A stretch of DNA of 64,000 nt from Marvania coccoides (lineage: Eukaryota > Chlorophyta > Trebouxiophyceae > Chlorellales > Chlorellaceae), in assembly GCA_963854735.1 (NCBI GenBank), contig OY978097.1, positions 1,054,001 through 1,118,000 of the forward strand, read 5' to 3'. This document shows, in pieces, positions 21,119-33,163 of the stretch (within the stretch, counting starts at the first letter, position 1; each line of letters opens with the position of its first letter). The notes beneath the pieces were generated by a model. That model searched no databases. It was given only the letters and a program-made list of their open reading frames with translations, and was not told the DNA's origin. A program made the translations under genes and the position numbers.

Positions 21119-24100
21119 CGTACTGTGCTGGAAGCCGTGACCCTGCATCGAGACCGCTGCCTCCTGCTGCGCCACCATCATCAGCGCCCACTCTGCCATC
21201 TTCTTCGTTTCTCCCGTCTGGCTGCACTCGTGCAAAAACTGGCGCACAAAAGGCTTGGCCTGGAACAGTGGGCCCAGCCCAGACATGCGGGACGCCACAT
21301 CGCCGATCAGCGCCACTGCAGAGGTCCACACCGTCTCGCTGGTGTTGCTACGATCGGTGTACACATTCTCCAACAAATCCATCAGCGATGGTGTGTACTG
21401 CTTCAGGTACTGATCCACCCGCTGCTCGCTCATGCCGTTGACCATGCCAGTCCAGGCCTCCAGGATGCCGTGACGCAGCTCGTTGACGTAGTCTTGGCGG
21501 TCCTCATCGTCGCCGGCGTTGGCAGCCAGGTCCACGCACAGCGCAGAGGCGCTCTGCAGCATCTGGATGACGTGCGCCAGGTACACCTCAAAGCGATCGC
21601 CGATGGCCATGGCCACATCGCCAAAGGCGCAGAGAATGTGGGGCTTGATGGAGCGGTGCACCTGCACCACCGAATGACGAGGAAAAGCAGATGAGCAGCA
21701 ATTTAAATATTAGTTCAGTTAAGAGGAAAAGGGTGCGAGAGTAGGAATGAATTTAAGGATGGGCTGTTTATTAGCAAAATACTAAAGACGACTTGTCGCA
21801 GCTGAGTGAAGGGGGGGAGGGGCAAAAAGTATATATTGATTATTGTATCTCTATCCCTCGCTCACCTCGTCGCTCTGCAGGTTGTGCAGCAGCACTGTCA
21901 TCAGGCGGTCGCAGTAAGGGAACACCTGCTCATCCACAGCGCGGCACACGTCCCCGATGAGCGTCACGCTGAACTGACAGGTCTGCCACTCCTGGTGGCT
22001 CTGCAGGCCCAGCTCCAGCACCGGGAAAAACGCCGGCAGGTACTTGGCAAAATCGCGCTCGCAAACGTATGTCAGCGCGCCCACCGCCAGCAGCGCCTCC
22101 TCGTGCACCGACCCAGCGCGCCACGTCGACACGCGCAGCAGCGCCTGCATGACTGAATCTGCGTGCGCCACCGCCAGCATCCGCGTGGCATCCCCTCCTT
22201 TGCCCAGCTTCTGCAAGGCCACCTGCAGCACGCCGCACAGCAGCCCCTGCAGCTCCACCTGCCGCTCCGCGGCCTCCGCCGGCCCCGGCGCCGCCGCCGT
22301 CGCCTCTGCCAGCTTGTTCACTCCCACAGGCAGCAGCTGGGCCACCAGGGGGGCAGCCTCCATCGAGGACGCGCGCACCATCTCGTTCACCGCCTCAAAC
22401 GCCTGCATCTGCAGCCGCACAGCATCCCCTGCCTCCACCGGCCGCGCCGCCGTCTCCAGCAGCGCGCCGACGACGTCCTTGAAGTAATGGGACAGCGGGG
22501 AGGGGTCCATGTCCTGGAACAGCCCAGCCAGCTGCCCCACGGCGTAGCACACCTTCTCGGCGATGTGCGCCTCATCGCGGATGGCCTCCATGAGGGCATG
22601 CACCACCGGCGGCAGCGTGTTGGCGTCCAGCAGCGGCGGAGACAGCTCCTCCTCCGCCACGCACTCGAAGATGCGGCCCAGCGTCCACGCCGTGGTGTTG
22701 CGCACCTGCGGGTTTGCGTCTTTCAGCGCCGCCAGCAGGAACTGCAGCCCGGAGCGAGCCAGGCCCGCCACGGTGGACGGCTGGGGCCCCTTCAGAATGG
22801 AGCCGAACGCAAAGGTGGCGGCCTCACGCTTGCGCCAGTCCTCGGCCCCCGCGTTGCGCTGAATGTTGTCCTGCACAAACGGCATCACCAGGTCCACAAT
22901 GGGGTCGCCCACCGTCCCCGCCGCCAAGCCCAGGGCAGTGCCTGCAGCCAGCGCGGGGTTCCACGCGCCGTCGTCGCTGTCCGCGCCCTCCTCCTGCTTG
23001 GTGAGCTGCTCCAGCAGCAGCGGCACCAGCTGCGGCAGCGCCGAGCGCACAAAGTTGTGGCAAACGGAGTCAGAGTCGGTGGCAGCAGCCTCGCCCTCCT
23101 CCTGCGCAGCCTCCCGGTCCGCCTCCTCCTCAGCGATGCTCGACCAGAACTCCAGCGCCTGCAGCACCACGGCCTCCTCGTCCCCCCGCACCGCCTGCTG
23201 CGTGAGCGAGAAGATGTCCGACATGTAGGCAGGCAGCTGGGCGTAGTAGAAGCTGGCGATGCGCACCAGGCACTCCCACGCAGCCTGGCGCACCCTCTCG
23301 TCGCCCGCCTGCGTGCCGTGGCAGACCATTTGCATCAGATAGCTCCTCTCGCTCTCGTTCATAAAGTTGGAGTGCGCAAATTCAAGGGCGTTGTTCAGGG
23401 CGGTGGTGGCCACCAGGCGCAGGTCCATGTCGGTCTCATCGGGCCGCATGCCCGCCACCACAGCGGTCAGAATGGCGTTGACCTGGTCCTGTTGGAGGTA
23501 GTCCTCATCAAAAGATCCCAGCTCCTCGCAAATGTAGCCCAGCGTCTCCAGGGTGGCGTGGCGCAGCCCGGGGGAGGACTGCGGGGAGGAGGTGTTGTTG
23601 AGGAGGGTGGGGATGAGCTCGGGCCAGGCTTCCCTAGGCAGTTCGATGGCGGCAACCTTGGCGACGACCAGCGCTGCGGTGTGGCGCACGTCTCCGGCTG
23701 TGGCGCCCAGCGTCGTGAGCAGCGACGCCTTTATCTGCTGCTTGACGGGGGCGGGGAGGCCCATCCACTGAGTGGCGAGAGCGGCCTGTGGAATAATGAA
23801 TTTAGGAGGGAGGCGGCGGGTGAGCGAAAAATGACAAAATGAATTCAGCCCGGGCGTGTTCACGGAGCATACGAGCGTACCTTTTTGGCATCGTCGCGGG
23901 CATCTAGCGTGTTTTTAAGAATGAGACCTGCGAGGGGGGAGGAGGAGAGACGGTTGCAACCAAACCTTTGTGATCAGTGTCATGGCGGGCGTTCACGCAC
24001 CTGCAAGCCGTCGTGTGTCCACGGGGTTGGCTTCATTGCCCAAATGAGCGCCCAGAGAGAGCAGGTATGACTCCGGCTGGCTCTCCAGCTGCTTCAGGCC

Positions 24101-24181
24101 CGCTTCGGCCTGTTGGCGAGCCCCAGCATCCGCACTCTGAGCTGCCTGGAGCAAGGCGGTGATGTCCATGACTTGAGCCAT
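21113..24181 (-). CDS. importin subunit beta-1 (karyopherin beta)
   Basis: Four exons, 24001-24181, 23881-23927, 21866-23785 and 21113-21661, with exact phases, give 898 residues; importin beta is usually about 870. The N-terminus MAQVMDITALLQAAQSADA carries the importin-N helices with QQAEAGLKQLESQ, then LILKNTLDARD on the 47-base second exon. HEAT repeats continue to the end, with family blocks ATQWMGLP, TLGYICEEL, SNFMNESERSYLMQ, WECLVRIASFYY, QDNIQRNAGAEDWRKREAA and NTTAWTLGRIFE. The acidic loop after RGDEEAVVLQALEFWSSIAEEE is the RanGTP-binding region. The protein carries importin-alpha/NLS cargo through nuclear pores and would bind FG repeats such as those of the Nup62 gene in this window. 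Confidence 0.97.
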
Positions 24182-24514
24182 ATCCACCAAAAGCCCTTGG
24201 CCCACCACCAAACAACAAATTTAACAAGTGTTTCAGTTGAAGGCTTTTTCTGTTGATCTGATGCTTTGGCAAATAAGGGAACGGCTTCAAGGGGGGAGCC
24301 GCTCTGATGACTATATGTGATGCAGATGGTTATATTATAAATAAGATTTGCAGGTGCTTGAACACGAAAATTTCCGCCGGCAGCTCATGAGCTGTGATCA
24401 CGCATTTCATTCATTTTTGGCTTCCGACTGATGCCGCCCAGATCACGATCGGAGGCTTTTACCTCGCTGTTTCAATTGGATCTGTGGGTTATTTAATAGA
24501 TCAAATCACGCGGA

Positions 24515-25229
24515 ATGATCGCCAAGGCCGTCGCAACGTCGACATCTACATCTGCCGTTCGATTGCTGGCCCACAAGCCCGCGCAGCGCGCCCCTGCTGC
24601 CCGGTTGCTCGCCCACAGTCCCACCGCGCACCCTGCCCGAACCCACTCCCGCCGCGCGATGACCACCACCGCCAGCAGCTCTAGGGAGGTGGTGAGCACC
24701 ACCAACGCCCCTGGCGCCGTGGGACCCTACTCGCAAGCCATCAAAGCCTCTGGACCCATGGTCTTCATCTCCGGCCAGGTTGGCCTTGTCCCTGGGGTGA
24801 GATTACTTTTAGAAACTACCCTCTCTGCTGTATCAGCAGGAAAGAAACTTGGTGGCAGAGTTTTGCATTTTGATAGAGTATGTGTTTTGTACATGGAGTA
24901 TAAAATTGAAGAAAACCCGCACACCTCGCATTAACACCCCCTCTCCCTTCCTTTTTATTTTACAGACCAAGGATTTTGCGGGTCCCGACGTTGCTGCGCA
25001 GACCGAGCAGGTGATGAAGAACATGGGCGCCATCATCACCGCAGCGGGGTCCAGCTGGGACAAGGTTGTTAAGACCACCATTCTGCTTGAGGACATGGCA
25101 GATTTTGGCACCGTCAATGACATCTACGGCAAGTACTTCCCCACCAACCCCCCTGCCAGGGCCACCTTTGCCGTCAAGGGCCTCCCCCTGGGCGCCAAGG
25201 TCGAGATTGAGGCCATTGTGCTCCAATAA
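24515..25229 (+). CDS. ridA: RidA/YjgF enamine-imine deaminase, organelle-targeted
   Basis: Two exons, 24515-24796 and 24966-25229 (GT-AG, phase 0), encode 181 residues. The first 48 or so form a basic Ala/Ser/Arg-rich presequence (MIAKAVATSTSTSAVRLLAH) ahead of a second Met. The conserved core begins TNAPGAVGPYSQAIKASG and continues FISGQVGLVPGT, VVKTTILLEDMADF, and PPARATFAV with the catalytic arginine, ending GAKVEIEAIVL. RidA hydrolyses reactive 2-aminoacrylate and related enamines from threonine or serine dehydratase, protecting PLP enzymes. Plant RidA is plastidial; that location is likely but inferred. Confidence 0.93.
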
Positions 25230-25303
25230 ATACGCAGGTTGCTTTTTAATAATCTTGAAATATTGTGAAGTTATGCAAAAAGAAGAAGAAAGTGAACATA
25301 TTT

Positions 25304-27973
25304 TCAGCGACGCAGCAGCATGGCCACCTCAGCGGCCACCTCTCCCACTCTGCCGCCTTCCGCCTGCAGCTGCGTGGCCTTCTCCAGCATCCCCCGTTCT
25401 TTGGCCAGCGCCCTCACCTTGCTGTGCTCTAGGAGCACCGTGCCCAGCGCAACAAGTGCCCTGCAGCCAATTAGAAGAATCAGCAATAGGAAAAAGCGAC
25501 CATATACTGAAAAATAACGTTTTTTCCATTTAAATCTAGCTCTGGTTCTCACCTGTAGCGAGGCTCCTCGTCTGCTGGGGGGCAGGCGGCCAGCAGCGCC
25601 ACTGCCGCCTCCACCACCACCCCTTTAGCCTCCAGCTCGTCCCCAGGCAGCTTGGTCAGCATCAGCGCCGCATTCACCAGCAGCGAAGCAGCCCCCAGGC
25701 GCACTCCCTTGGGCCCATCACTGCTGCACTGCCCCGCCATCACAGCCAGCTGCTTGGCCTGCAGGCGGCACCACGCCTGCAGCGGCGGCTGCGCGAAGCA
25801 GTTGCAGGCAGCCCGCAGCGCCGTCTGCTGGGTGGCGGGGGTGGGGGGAGCAGCAGAGCTTGCCTCAGCCAGCGCCCGACCCAAAGACCCAACGGGGGCA
25901 GATAAAGAAAGCTCGCCGGCAGCCTGCGCCACCACCGCTGCCCCGCCCGCGTTCAGCACCACGATGCGCGTCAGGTCCAGGATGGGGAACAGCTGCGGCA
26001 CTGGCCAGCGCAACAAGCGCGGCAGCAGCGTCTCCAGCGCAGCGGCTTCGAAATTGCCGGCCAGCAGCGCCGCCACGGCGCCTCCCTCGGCCATTTCCGC
26101 GTCGGTGATCGCCAGGTCCGTGGCAGGGTCGGTGGCCAGCGCAGCGCTGAACTCGGCCAGCTTTTTGCGGAGACCCTCCACCGGTGGGGGGGCGTCAAAC
26201 AGCAAGAAAGACTGGGCTGGGAGGTGGCGCAGCCCGCCGGCAGAGCTCCCCGTGTACGGATCCACACCTCCGCCGGTCACAGAGTGCGGCGCTGCAGCAG
26301 CGGCGGCGGCGGGCGCAGCGGGACCGCCTGGCGGCGGCGGCACATACGCTCCCGCCCCAGTAAACGGATCTACGTACGCCCCTGCGTCTGCTGACGCAGC
26401 GCCGCCGCTGCCCCCCGTGTTTTGCGTGATAAACTCCACGATCTGGTCCTTGAACTGCGTGGGCAGCTCGTACCTCTCCAAAAATCTGTCGGCCACCAAA
26501 TAAGGATTTTCCCCCGCGTCCATCGCCAGTTTGAGGGAGGGGGCGTCGTCGGACATGGCCACGTCGAACACATAGTCCCACTCGCGCCCTTCATGCCACT
26601 TCCTGCCCCCGGAGGCGCCGCCTTTGTCGGGCCCCGCCATCACAACGCCGACCTTCTCCCACTCGCCCTTGGCAGCGTCCCACGAGTACATCACCCCCTC
26701 CCCGCCCTCCATCACAAACTTTGGCTGCCCGTTGACGGTCCCAGGGGTCGCCAAGCTGGCAGGGTCTTCGAAGCTCAGCCCTTCCGGCAGCCCGCCCCCG
26801 CCGCCGCCCTCACTCTCTCCAGCTTTGGGCTTCGCCGCTTCTTTGTGCGCAGCAAGCGTGGCAGAGAACGCTTCCAGCGCCTCTCCGCCCGCGCGCCGCT
26901 CCTCCGCCCGAGTCCACACCCTGGCCACGCCGTCAGAGCAGGCAGTGACCAAATCGCCGTTTGGCAAAAATGCAGTGACCCACACGCAGCCAGGGTGCTC
27001 CAGCGTCTGCATGCAGCTGCCGTCCAGCCTCCAAACCCGCGCGGTGTTGTCCTCGGCGCCCGAAGCCACTAAGCTGCAGTCGGGAGCCACCGCGACGGAG
27101 TAAATGATGGCGGTGTGGCCTATCAGCTCCGCTAGGCACTCCCCTGACAGCGTCCAAACCTTGAGAGTAAGGTCATGAGAAGCAGAAACCAGCCCCACGC
27201 CTGGAGCAGCCGCCAGCCCGCGCACCGAATCGGTGTGTCCCTTCAAAACTGCGGTGCACTTGCCTTGAGACACCGCCCACAGGCGGATGGTGCAGTCGCC
27301 GCTGCCGGTGGCGATCGTCTCTCCCCCGCCATCAGGGAGCACCGCCAGGCTCAGCACCGCGGCCTGGTGGCCCTCCAGCGTGGCGGCGGGCTCCTGGCTG
27401 TCGCCCCGCCACACTTTGACAGTATTGTCGAGGGACGCAGAGACGACGGCGCCAGAGGGGGTCACGCCCACAGCTGCGACCTGGTACTGGTGACCATTGT
27501 ACTGGCGAACCATGGTGGCGTTGTTGGGGTCCCACACGCCCACAGAGGTGTCCCTAGAGCCTGAAATCAGGGCTCCCCCGGGGAGCGGGGCAGTTGGGCC
27601 GGCGGGGGCAAAAGCCAGGGATGAAACGAAGTCAGTGTGTCCCACCTGTGAATGATGAAGGCGTAGGGTGGTTGGTATTGTTCTAAAATGGAGGGAGAAG
27701 TGGAAATAAAGGGGCTTACGAAGGTGGACGTCAGTGCAAAACTGGTGGGGCCGTCTTCGGTCCACAGCTTGATGGTCTTGTCGCGGGAGCCTGTGGCCAG
27801 GCCGGTGTTGGTGACGCACACGCATCGGACCTGCGCCGCGGGAAAGGAGAGAGGTTAGGTTGGTTGATCAAGGGAAGAAGAGTCGAGTGATCGATCAGAA
27901 GGTGTGAAATGGTCCTACGCACATCTTCCTCGTGCGATCGCAGCTCGCATCGCAGATGAAACACATCACCCAT
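25304..27973 (-). CDS. PLAA/Doa1/Ufd3 ubiquitin-binding WD40 protein
   Basis: Four exons, 27923-27973, 27720-27830, 25553-27645 and 25304-25460, phases exact, give 803 residues, the usual size. Seven WD40 repeats fill the first half (for example LATGSRDKTIKLW, LISGSRDTSVGVWD, VVSASLDNTVKVW, IATGSGDCTIRLW, LVSASHDLTLKVW, VASGAEDNTARVW). The PFU ubiquitin-binding domain follows (FVMEGGEGVMYSWDAAKGEW, YVFDVAMSDDAPSLKLAMD, NPYLVADRFLERYELP). Gly/Ala/Pro linkers with DPFTG and DPYTG repeats lead to a C-terminal PUL domain (about residue 540 to the end) that in other species binds Cdc48/p97. The protein supports Cdc48-dependent ubiquitin turnover and sorting. The Gly/Ala-rich linkers are long but in frame. 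Confidence 0.95.
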
Positions 27974-28230
27974 TGTGTTGAAATCGAAATAAAAACAGTG
28001 CCCGTTACAGCTGAAATGGACTGAAAACTTTATTTTGAAAAAAAAACAAAGTGATGAAAGACCGTAAAGGAACCTGGTGCTCTTTAAAAAAATATTTAAT
28101 TTAATACAGCGTTGAGCCCATTTTCACATTGGTATTCATCGTGACAAAGTTTGTTTCAAAGTAAATAATATTTCGATTTTTCAATATTCGACGTGAGGGT
28201 GTGCATGACATAACGAAAGGCAGCGCCAGC

Positions 28231-29908
28231 ATGATCGGTGACTTTAAGGGAAAAGCCCTGGGTGAGCTACTGTTCCGGATCCCCTTCGTTTTTCTGCAGA
28301 GTGCGGAGCTCTGAACGCGTTTGATTTTCGGTCTTTGGATGCAGAGTTCGCCAAGAAGGCTGTGGAGGCCGACAACGCTGGAGAATACCAAGAGGCCATT
28401 AACAACTATGGTAACGCCGTTGAATACTTTCAAGTGCACCTCAAGTACGACAAGAGCAAGGCTTCGGAGACGGCAATAAAAGCAAAGGTATATATATATT
28501 TATTTATTTATTTATTTATTTTTGGTATGCTGCTGCTGTGTTGCAGCCTATCTGAACCGTTATCACATCGATATGCAGTGCGTCGAGTACTTGAAACGCG
28601 CGGAGGCATTGCAAGATGCTCTGCAAGGGCAGCAGCAGGGCGACACCGGCGGCACCGCAGGTGGAGGAGCCTCAGCCACCGCCACAGGGGCCCGCACAAA
28701 GGGAAAAGAGGTGAGACCACGCGCCAATGATTTTTAGTCACTTTTAACATATATTTTTGTAGTTTTTTAATTTGCTGAAATTTGCTTAAATTTCAAATTT
28801 CCGAAGGAGGAGATGGACGCGCTGAAGGCTTCTCTGGGCGACGCCATCATCACGGAAAAGCCCAACGTGAAGTGGTCCGACGTGGCAGGGCTGGACGGCG
28901 CCAAAGACTCGCTGAAAGAGGCGGTCATCTTGCCGGTAAAGTTCCCTCAGTTTTTCACCGGCAAGCGAAAACCGTGGAGCGGCATCCTGCTGTACGGGCC
29001 CCCAGGCACGGGCAAATCCTTCTTGGCAAAGGCGGTAGCCACCGAGGCCGACTCTACTTTCTTTTCGGTGTCTTCCTCGGACCTGGTGTCCAAGTGGATG
29101 GGCGAGAGCGAGAAGCTGGTGAGCAGCCTGTTCAAACTGGCGCGCGAGAAGGCGCCCTCCATCATTTTCATCGACGAGATCGACGCGCTGTGCAGCACAC
29201 GCGGGGAGGGTGAGAGCGAGGCTGCCCGCCGCATCAAAACCGAGTTCCTGGTGCAGATGCAGGGCGTGGGGCACAACAACGACGAGAGGCGGGTGCTGCT
29301 GCTGGGGGCCACCAATCTGCCGTACGCCCTGGACCAGGCGGTGCGGCGACGCTTCGATAAGCGCATCTACATCCCGCTGCCAGAGTCTGCAGCCCGCGCC
29401 AACATGTTTAAGATCCACTTGGGCGACACTCCTCACGCGATAACAACGAAAGAGTTCGAGGAGCTGGGAGCCAAGACTGAGGGATTCTCCGGGTCTGACA
29501 TCGCGGTGATTGTGAAGGACGTGCTGATGCAGCCGGTGCGGAAGACGCAGGAGGCCACGCACTTCAAGCGAAGTCAGGGCACCGACGGCAAAATGGTGCT
29601 GGAGCCGTGCTCTCCTGGGGAGCCAGGCGCGTTTGCCGCCACGCTGCAGGAGCTGGCGGACGCGGGTCATGCGGCGGAGGTGCACCCCCCCAACATTACG
29701 ATCCGGGACTTCCAGAAGGTGCTGCTGCGGGCTCGGCCGACAGTGAGCCAAAAGGACCTGGCCATCTACGAGCAGTTTACCACCGAGTTTGGAGAGGTAA
29801 GAAAAGTACACAGATATATGCGCAGCATTAATCGTTGATGCCCTACTAATTTGGGTTCTAATGGTGTTGCTTTCGTATGTTTTTCCTCTTGGCGTGCAGG
29901 AGGGGTGA
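28231..29908 (+). CDS. VPS4-type AAA ATPase (ESCRT-III disassembly)
   Basis: Five exons, 28231-28261, 28345-28487, 28579-28710, 28807-29796 and 29900-29908, give 434 residues. The MIT domain is split over three exons ([43 protein letters not shown]). The AAA module has Walker A GPPGTGKS, Walker [11 protein letters not shown], pore loop [11 protein letters not shown] and arginine fingers in [15 protein letters not shown]. The Vps4 beta domain and C-terminal helix follow, ending FTTEFGEEG. The last exon is only nine bases (Glu, Gly, stop), yet it restores exactly the family's C-terminus. VPS4 recycles ESCRT-III in multivesicular-body sorting and membrane abscission. Intron 2 carries a TTTA run. 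Confidence 0.97.
28496..28521. repeat. (TTTA)n microsatellite in VPS4 intron 2
   Basis: About six TTTA units inside the intron, preceded by a TA run at the donor (GTATATATAT). Confidence 0.85.
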
Positions 29909-30390
29909 CGATTGCAGGACAGCATTGACACGGCTTACTAATAAATGAAATGATTGTGTGTACCCTTACCCCTCTCCCTTCAAATTTGTTTCTCCCTCCC
30001 CCTTGTGTTGCTTCATTCTACTTTGAACTTCTTAACTTTATTTGTAAAACTCAATCACCGTCACAGTGTCGCCCTTTTTGTTTTTTAGCTTTTTACAAAA
30101 GAGAGTGACCCCTCTTCGGGTCCTCGCAGCGGTTGCTACTTGAAATACTTAAAGTAAGGCTGGGTTTCTTTTTAATGATCTTTCTCTTTTTATATCTTCA
30201 GTCTCCTCCGCGCACGTTTCGCATTCAGCGTGCGTTTCCCAAGACATCCATCACCCCAACCAAACACCCACAGCTCCGCTGTGATGGCTGGCTGGCTCTA
30301 TACTCCTACTAAACTGTTTTATACACTCCCCAAAACGGAAAATAAGGCGCTCATGTCGGTCATTGGGCTCCCTGGTAGTCAACGCTTGCT
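29909..30390. other. intergenic region between VPS4 and psaD
   Basis: Pyrimidine-rich DNA between convergent 3' ends. TTACA at 30093 is a TGTAA on the psaD strand, about 300 bases past its stop. Nothing else is supported. Confidence 0.5.
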
Positions 30391-31237
30391 TCAGAGGTCG
30401 GCGGGGGCCTTGCCGGTGAACTTGATGGTGGCGGGCTGCAAACGTATCCAAAGAAAACAGACGAGAAATCTAGTTCAAAAAATTGCTGCCGAATAATTTG
30501 AATTTTTGGGTTTTATTTTGGGTAATTCTACTCACGTTGACGTTCTGGCCGATCCTGCGCATGTTGGTGTTGTCACCGGTGCGTCCGGCGTTGACCTTCT
30601 CGGGGTACACTCCGTCCTTGGGGTGCAAGTACTGCACCTCTCCGTTGGGGAAGACGCGGTAGATGGCGCCGTCGGTCTTGAACTTGGTGCGCAGCTGCGT
30701 GAGCAGGGCCAGGCACTGCTCCTTGCGGGCGAGCTTCAGCAGGTTGGGTCCCGCGCGCATGATGGCGGCACCGCCAGTCGGCATCTCAAAGATCTGCTCC
30801 TTCTTCGCCTCCCAGGTGATCACGTGGAATTCCTCCACCTGAGCCTGGCGAAGGAGGCCGCCTGGAGACACGCAGTGGAAGGGGGGGAGGGGTTAGGGGG
30901 AGGAACGTTTGGGTTGGTCTTGATAAAAATAAGATGGATGGTAATTGTCAAAGTGCGAGGCGGCTGAGAGTCGGAGCGCCCCGATCTCCGCGCCATCGCC
31001 ACAATTGTATCGAAGCGAATCCCAAAACGCACCGGTGCTGCCTCCGAAGATAGGAGAGGGAGTGTCAGGGTTCAGGGTGGGAGGAGCCCAGGCCTTCTCA
31101 ACCGCGGGGGCTTCTCCCTCGGCGCGCACCACGAGCTTGTTCACCCGCATGGCCATGGGCTTCTGGGCCTGGACCTTGACGCCCGCAAATGACTTTTGTG
31201 CGGGGAGCACACCGGACATCGAAATGGCAGCCTGCAT
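30391..31237 (-). CDS. psaD: photosystem I subunit II (PsaD), nuclear-encoded precursor
   Basis: Three exons, 31033-31237, 30536-30861 and 30391-30435, phases exact, give 191 residues. A stroma-targeting transit peptide ([20 protein letters not shown], then [11 protein letters not shown]) precedes the mature protein. The core is diagnostic: [74 protein letters not shown] and EKVNAGR. PsaD sits on the stromal side of photosystem I and docks ferredoxin. The last exon ([14 protein letters not shown]) replaces the usual short C-terminal strand. This gene is the best single marker that the host is a green alga. Confidence 0.97.
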
Positions 31238-31644
31238 TTTTCCGATATCGCACCCGACCGCAATTAATAAACAATATAAGATAACAAGTTAAGACAAGGA
31301 GGATTTTGGACGCACTTCTTTATTATAGAGGACGAGGAGAAAAATCGCGGTCCATCCATTTTCCTCCCGGGTAAGAACAAGATTTGGGTCATTCAAACTG
31401 GATTAGAGCTGTCAAATGACACCATGGTGCAACGTGAAACGGCATTCTTGCCTGACTCATCCCATTTTGACAACGCGCCACTTCTGTAGAATAGCAATCA
31501 GCAACTGGATTTGTGCACAATGATTCAGACAACCCCCCCTTCCCCCAGACTGAGCTCGGCGGAAAATTGTAGAGGAAAATTCATTACCAGAGCTTGTTCT
31601 GGCTGTAACAAACACACCTCACAAAACATTTAAATACAGCAGAT
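31238..31644. other. psaD upstream / PDCD2 downstream region
   Basis: About 400 bases holding the psaD promoter side and the 3' flank of the PDCD2-type gene. No gene and no clear TATA element were identified. Confidence 0.4.
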
Positions 31645-33020
31645 TCAATCCTCCCTCGCCACAGCCACTTCCTCCTCGATAAAAGTCGCCGCTCGAGGGC
31701 TGCCGCTACCAACACATCGCTCCCGGCACACAAACACCGCCGCGGTCGCCCAGTCCCACGCCATGGGAGGCTTTTCAACTCCCTCACCGCACCCAGCCTC
31801 CTCCAGCCAATCCACGCTTTCCTCCAGCGCCGCAATCGTCTGCGCCATCAGCTGCACCTCAAACTCTCTAAGAGAGCCGCACAGGGGGCACGCTCTAGGT
31901 GCAGGCGCCTCCCCACCTGGCCACAATAAAGAATCACTGCTTGTAGTACTGTTTGCCAGCCTGCCGCGCCTCTGCCGGCTGCATTGGTCGGGAGCCCGCT
32001 GCAGCTTTTTCAAAAACTTGAGAAAGTCCACGCCCACGCCGCTGCGTCCCTCCACCACCAGCACTGTGTCCTTCTCGTATCCCTCTCCCTCCCACGCCTC
32101 TGGTGCTGCCGTTGAAGCGCCGCTGGGGCCTGCTTCTTCCTCGTCATCTTCCTCAGAACCATCGACGTCTTCATTCTTATTTCTAGCTGCTGCTGCCGCC
32201 CCAGTGATCGTGCCCTGCTCGTGTTCGAACTTCGCAATCAGCTCGCTCAGGTGGGCCACGTCCCCACTGCTGCCATCGCCTCTCTGCTTAGAAGCAGCAG
32301 CAACATTGGACATTCTGTTGCGCTCGGCAACGTCGAGGTAAAATCCAGGGAGGCAGGGGGCGTTGACATCCTCACAAACGGTGGTGGGACGCGCCTTTGG
32401 GGCAGCGGCAGCCTTCTCTTTGGGAGCAGAAGCCGGCGTGCTGGCGCTGGCGGGCGTCATTGCATCTAGAGCCGCCTCCAGGTCGGAAAAATCAAATGGA
32501 GAGCTCGCTGGCCCTGTGCTTGCAGCTTCCCCAGCTACAGGCGCATCGTCGAAGCCCCACGAGGCGCCTCCACCGAGTGGGGCCTGTGGTTGCGGCTTGA
32601 CCGGTGCACCTGGCACCGCTGCTGCTGCTTTGGTCCAATGGCAGCGCAACGCCCGCCAGGTGCCAGCCCCTTTGGCGCACTCCTCTTTGACGCACGTGAA
32701 CAAGTACAGCGACGTGTGATTTTTGGAGCTGTGGCCTGGTTCTGGCGGCAAACACACCTGCAGGAGGGATAATTGTGTTTAATTGAGGCGGCGGGCGGTG
32801 GAAATAAAACATGAATTGTCATGTCAATCGCTGGACTTGCGTGCAAGATGTGATGCAATCTGTTGCCGCATGTGCTGCAGCTGACGAGTTCGGGCTGGGG
32901 GAGGCCGCACTCTGCTGGGTACCACGGTTGACCACCCACATAAGATGTCTCGGCATCTACTTGGGTGCCTGGCCAAATTAAGTCGCCTGGGCGACCAATG
33001 GCAACACAGTCGTCACCCAT
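31645..33020 (-). CDS. PDCD2/Tsr4-type protein (ribosomal protein uS5 chaperone family)
   Basis: Two exons, 32841-33020 and 31645-32757, give 430 residues. Exon 1 begins MGDDCVAIGRPGDLIW and has SYVGGQPWYP and LVSCSTCGNRLHHILH, the N-terminal zinc-binding part of the PDCD2 family. Exon 2 opens VCLPPEPGHSSKNHTSLYLF, then CVKEECAKGAGTWRALRC. The C-terminal PDCD2_C region has RACPLCGSLREFEVQLM and WATAAVFVCRERC. In yeast and animals these proteins (Tsr4, PDCD2, PDCD2L) chaperone uS5 during 40S assembly. The middle is an acidic linker (EEDDEEE). The intron uses a GC donor (CAC|GCAAGT) and keeps phase 0; a GT donor nearby would insert unrelated residues. Confidence 0.88.
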
Positions 33021-33163
33021 TACACAGAATTAATGGCGCAAGGCCGACAGGGAGAGCGCTTTGGGCCATTTGTTTCGCAGCCAAATTCAAACTCCCAAAG
33101 CCTGCCTGTTTTAGAGGAATGCCTTCGCGAATTTACTTATTTTACGTATATTCTTGATTTTAA

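Noticed and set aside
22163..23842. Plus-strand ORF of 559 codons
   Set aside because: It is the antisense shadow of the GC-rich importin-beta exon; composition is His/Arg/Gln-rich with no family features.
28786..29931. Minus-strand ORF of 381 codons
   Set aside because: Antisense shadow of VPS4, whose motifs and phases are unambiguous.
31763..32341. Plus-strand Ser-rich ORF opposite the PDCD2-type gene
   Set aside because: Antisense shadow; Ser runs reflect the acidic linker on the other strand.
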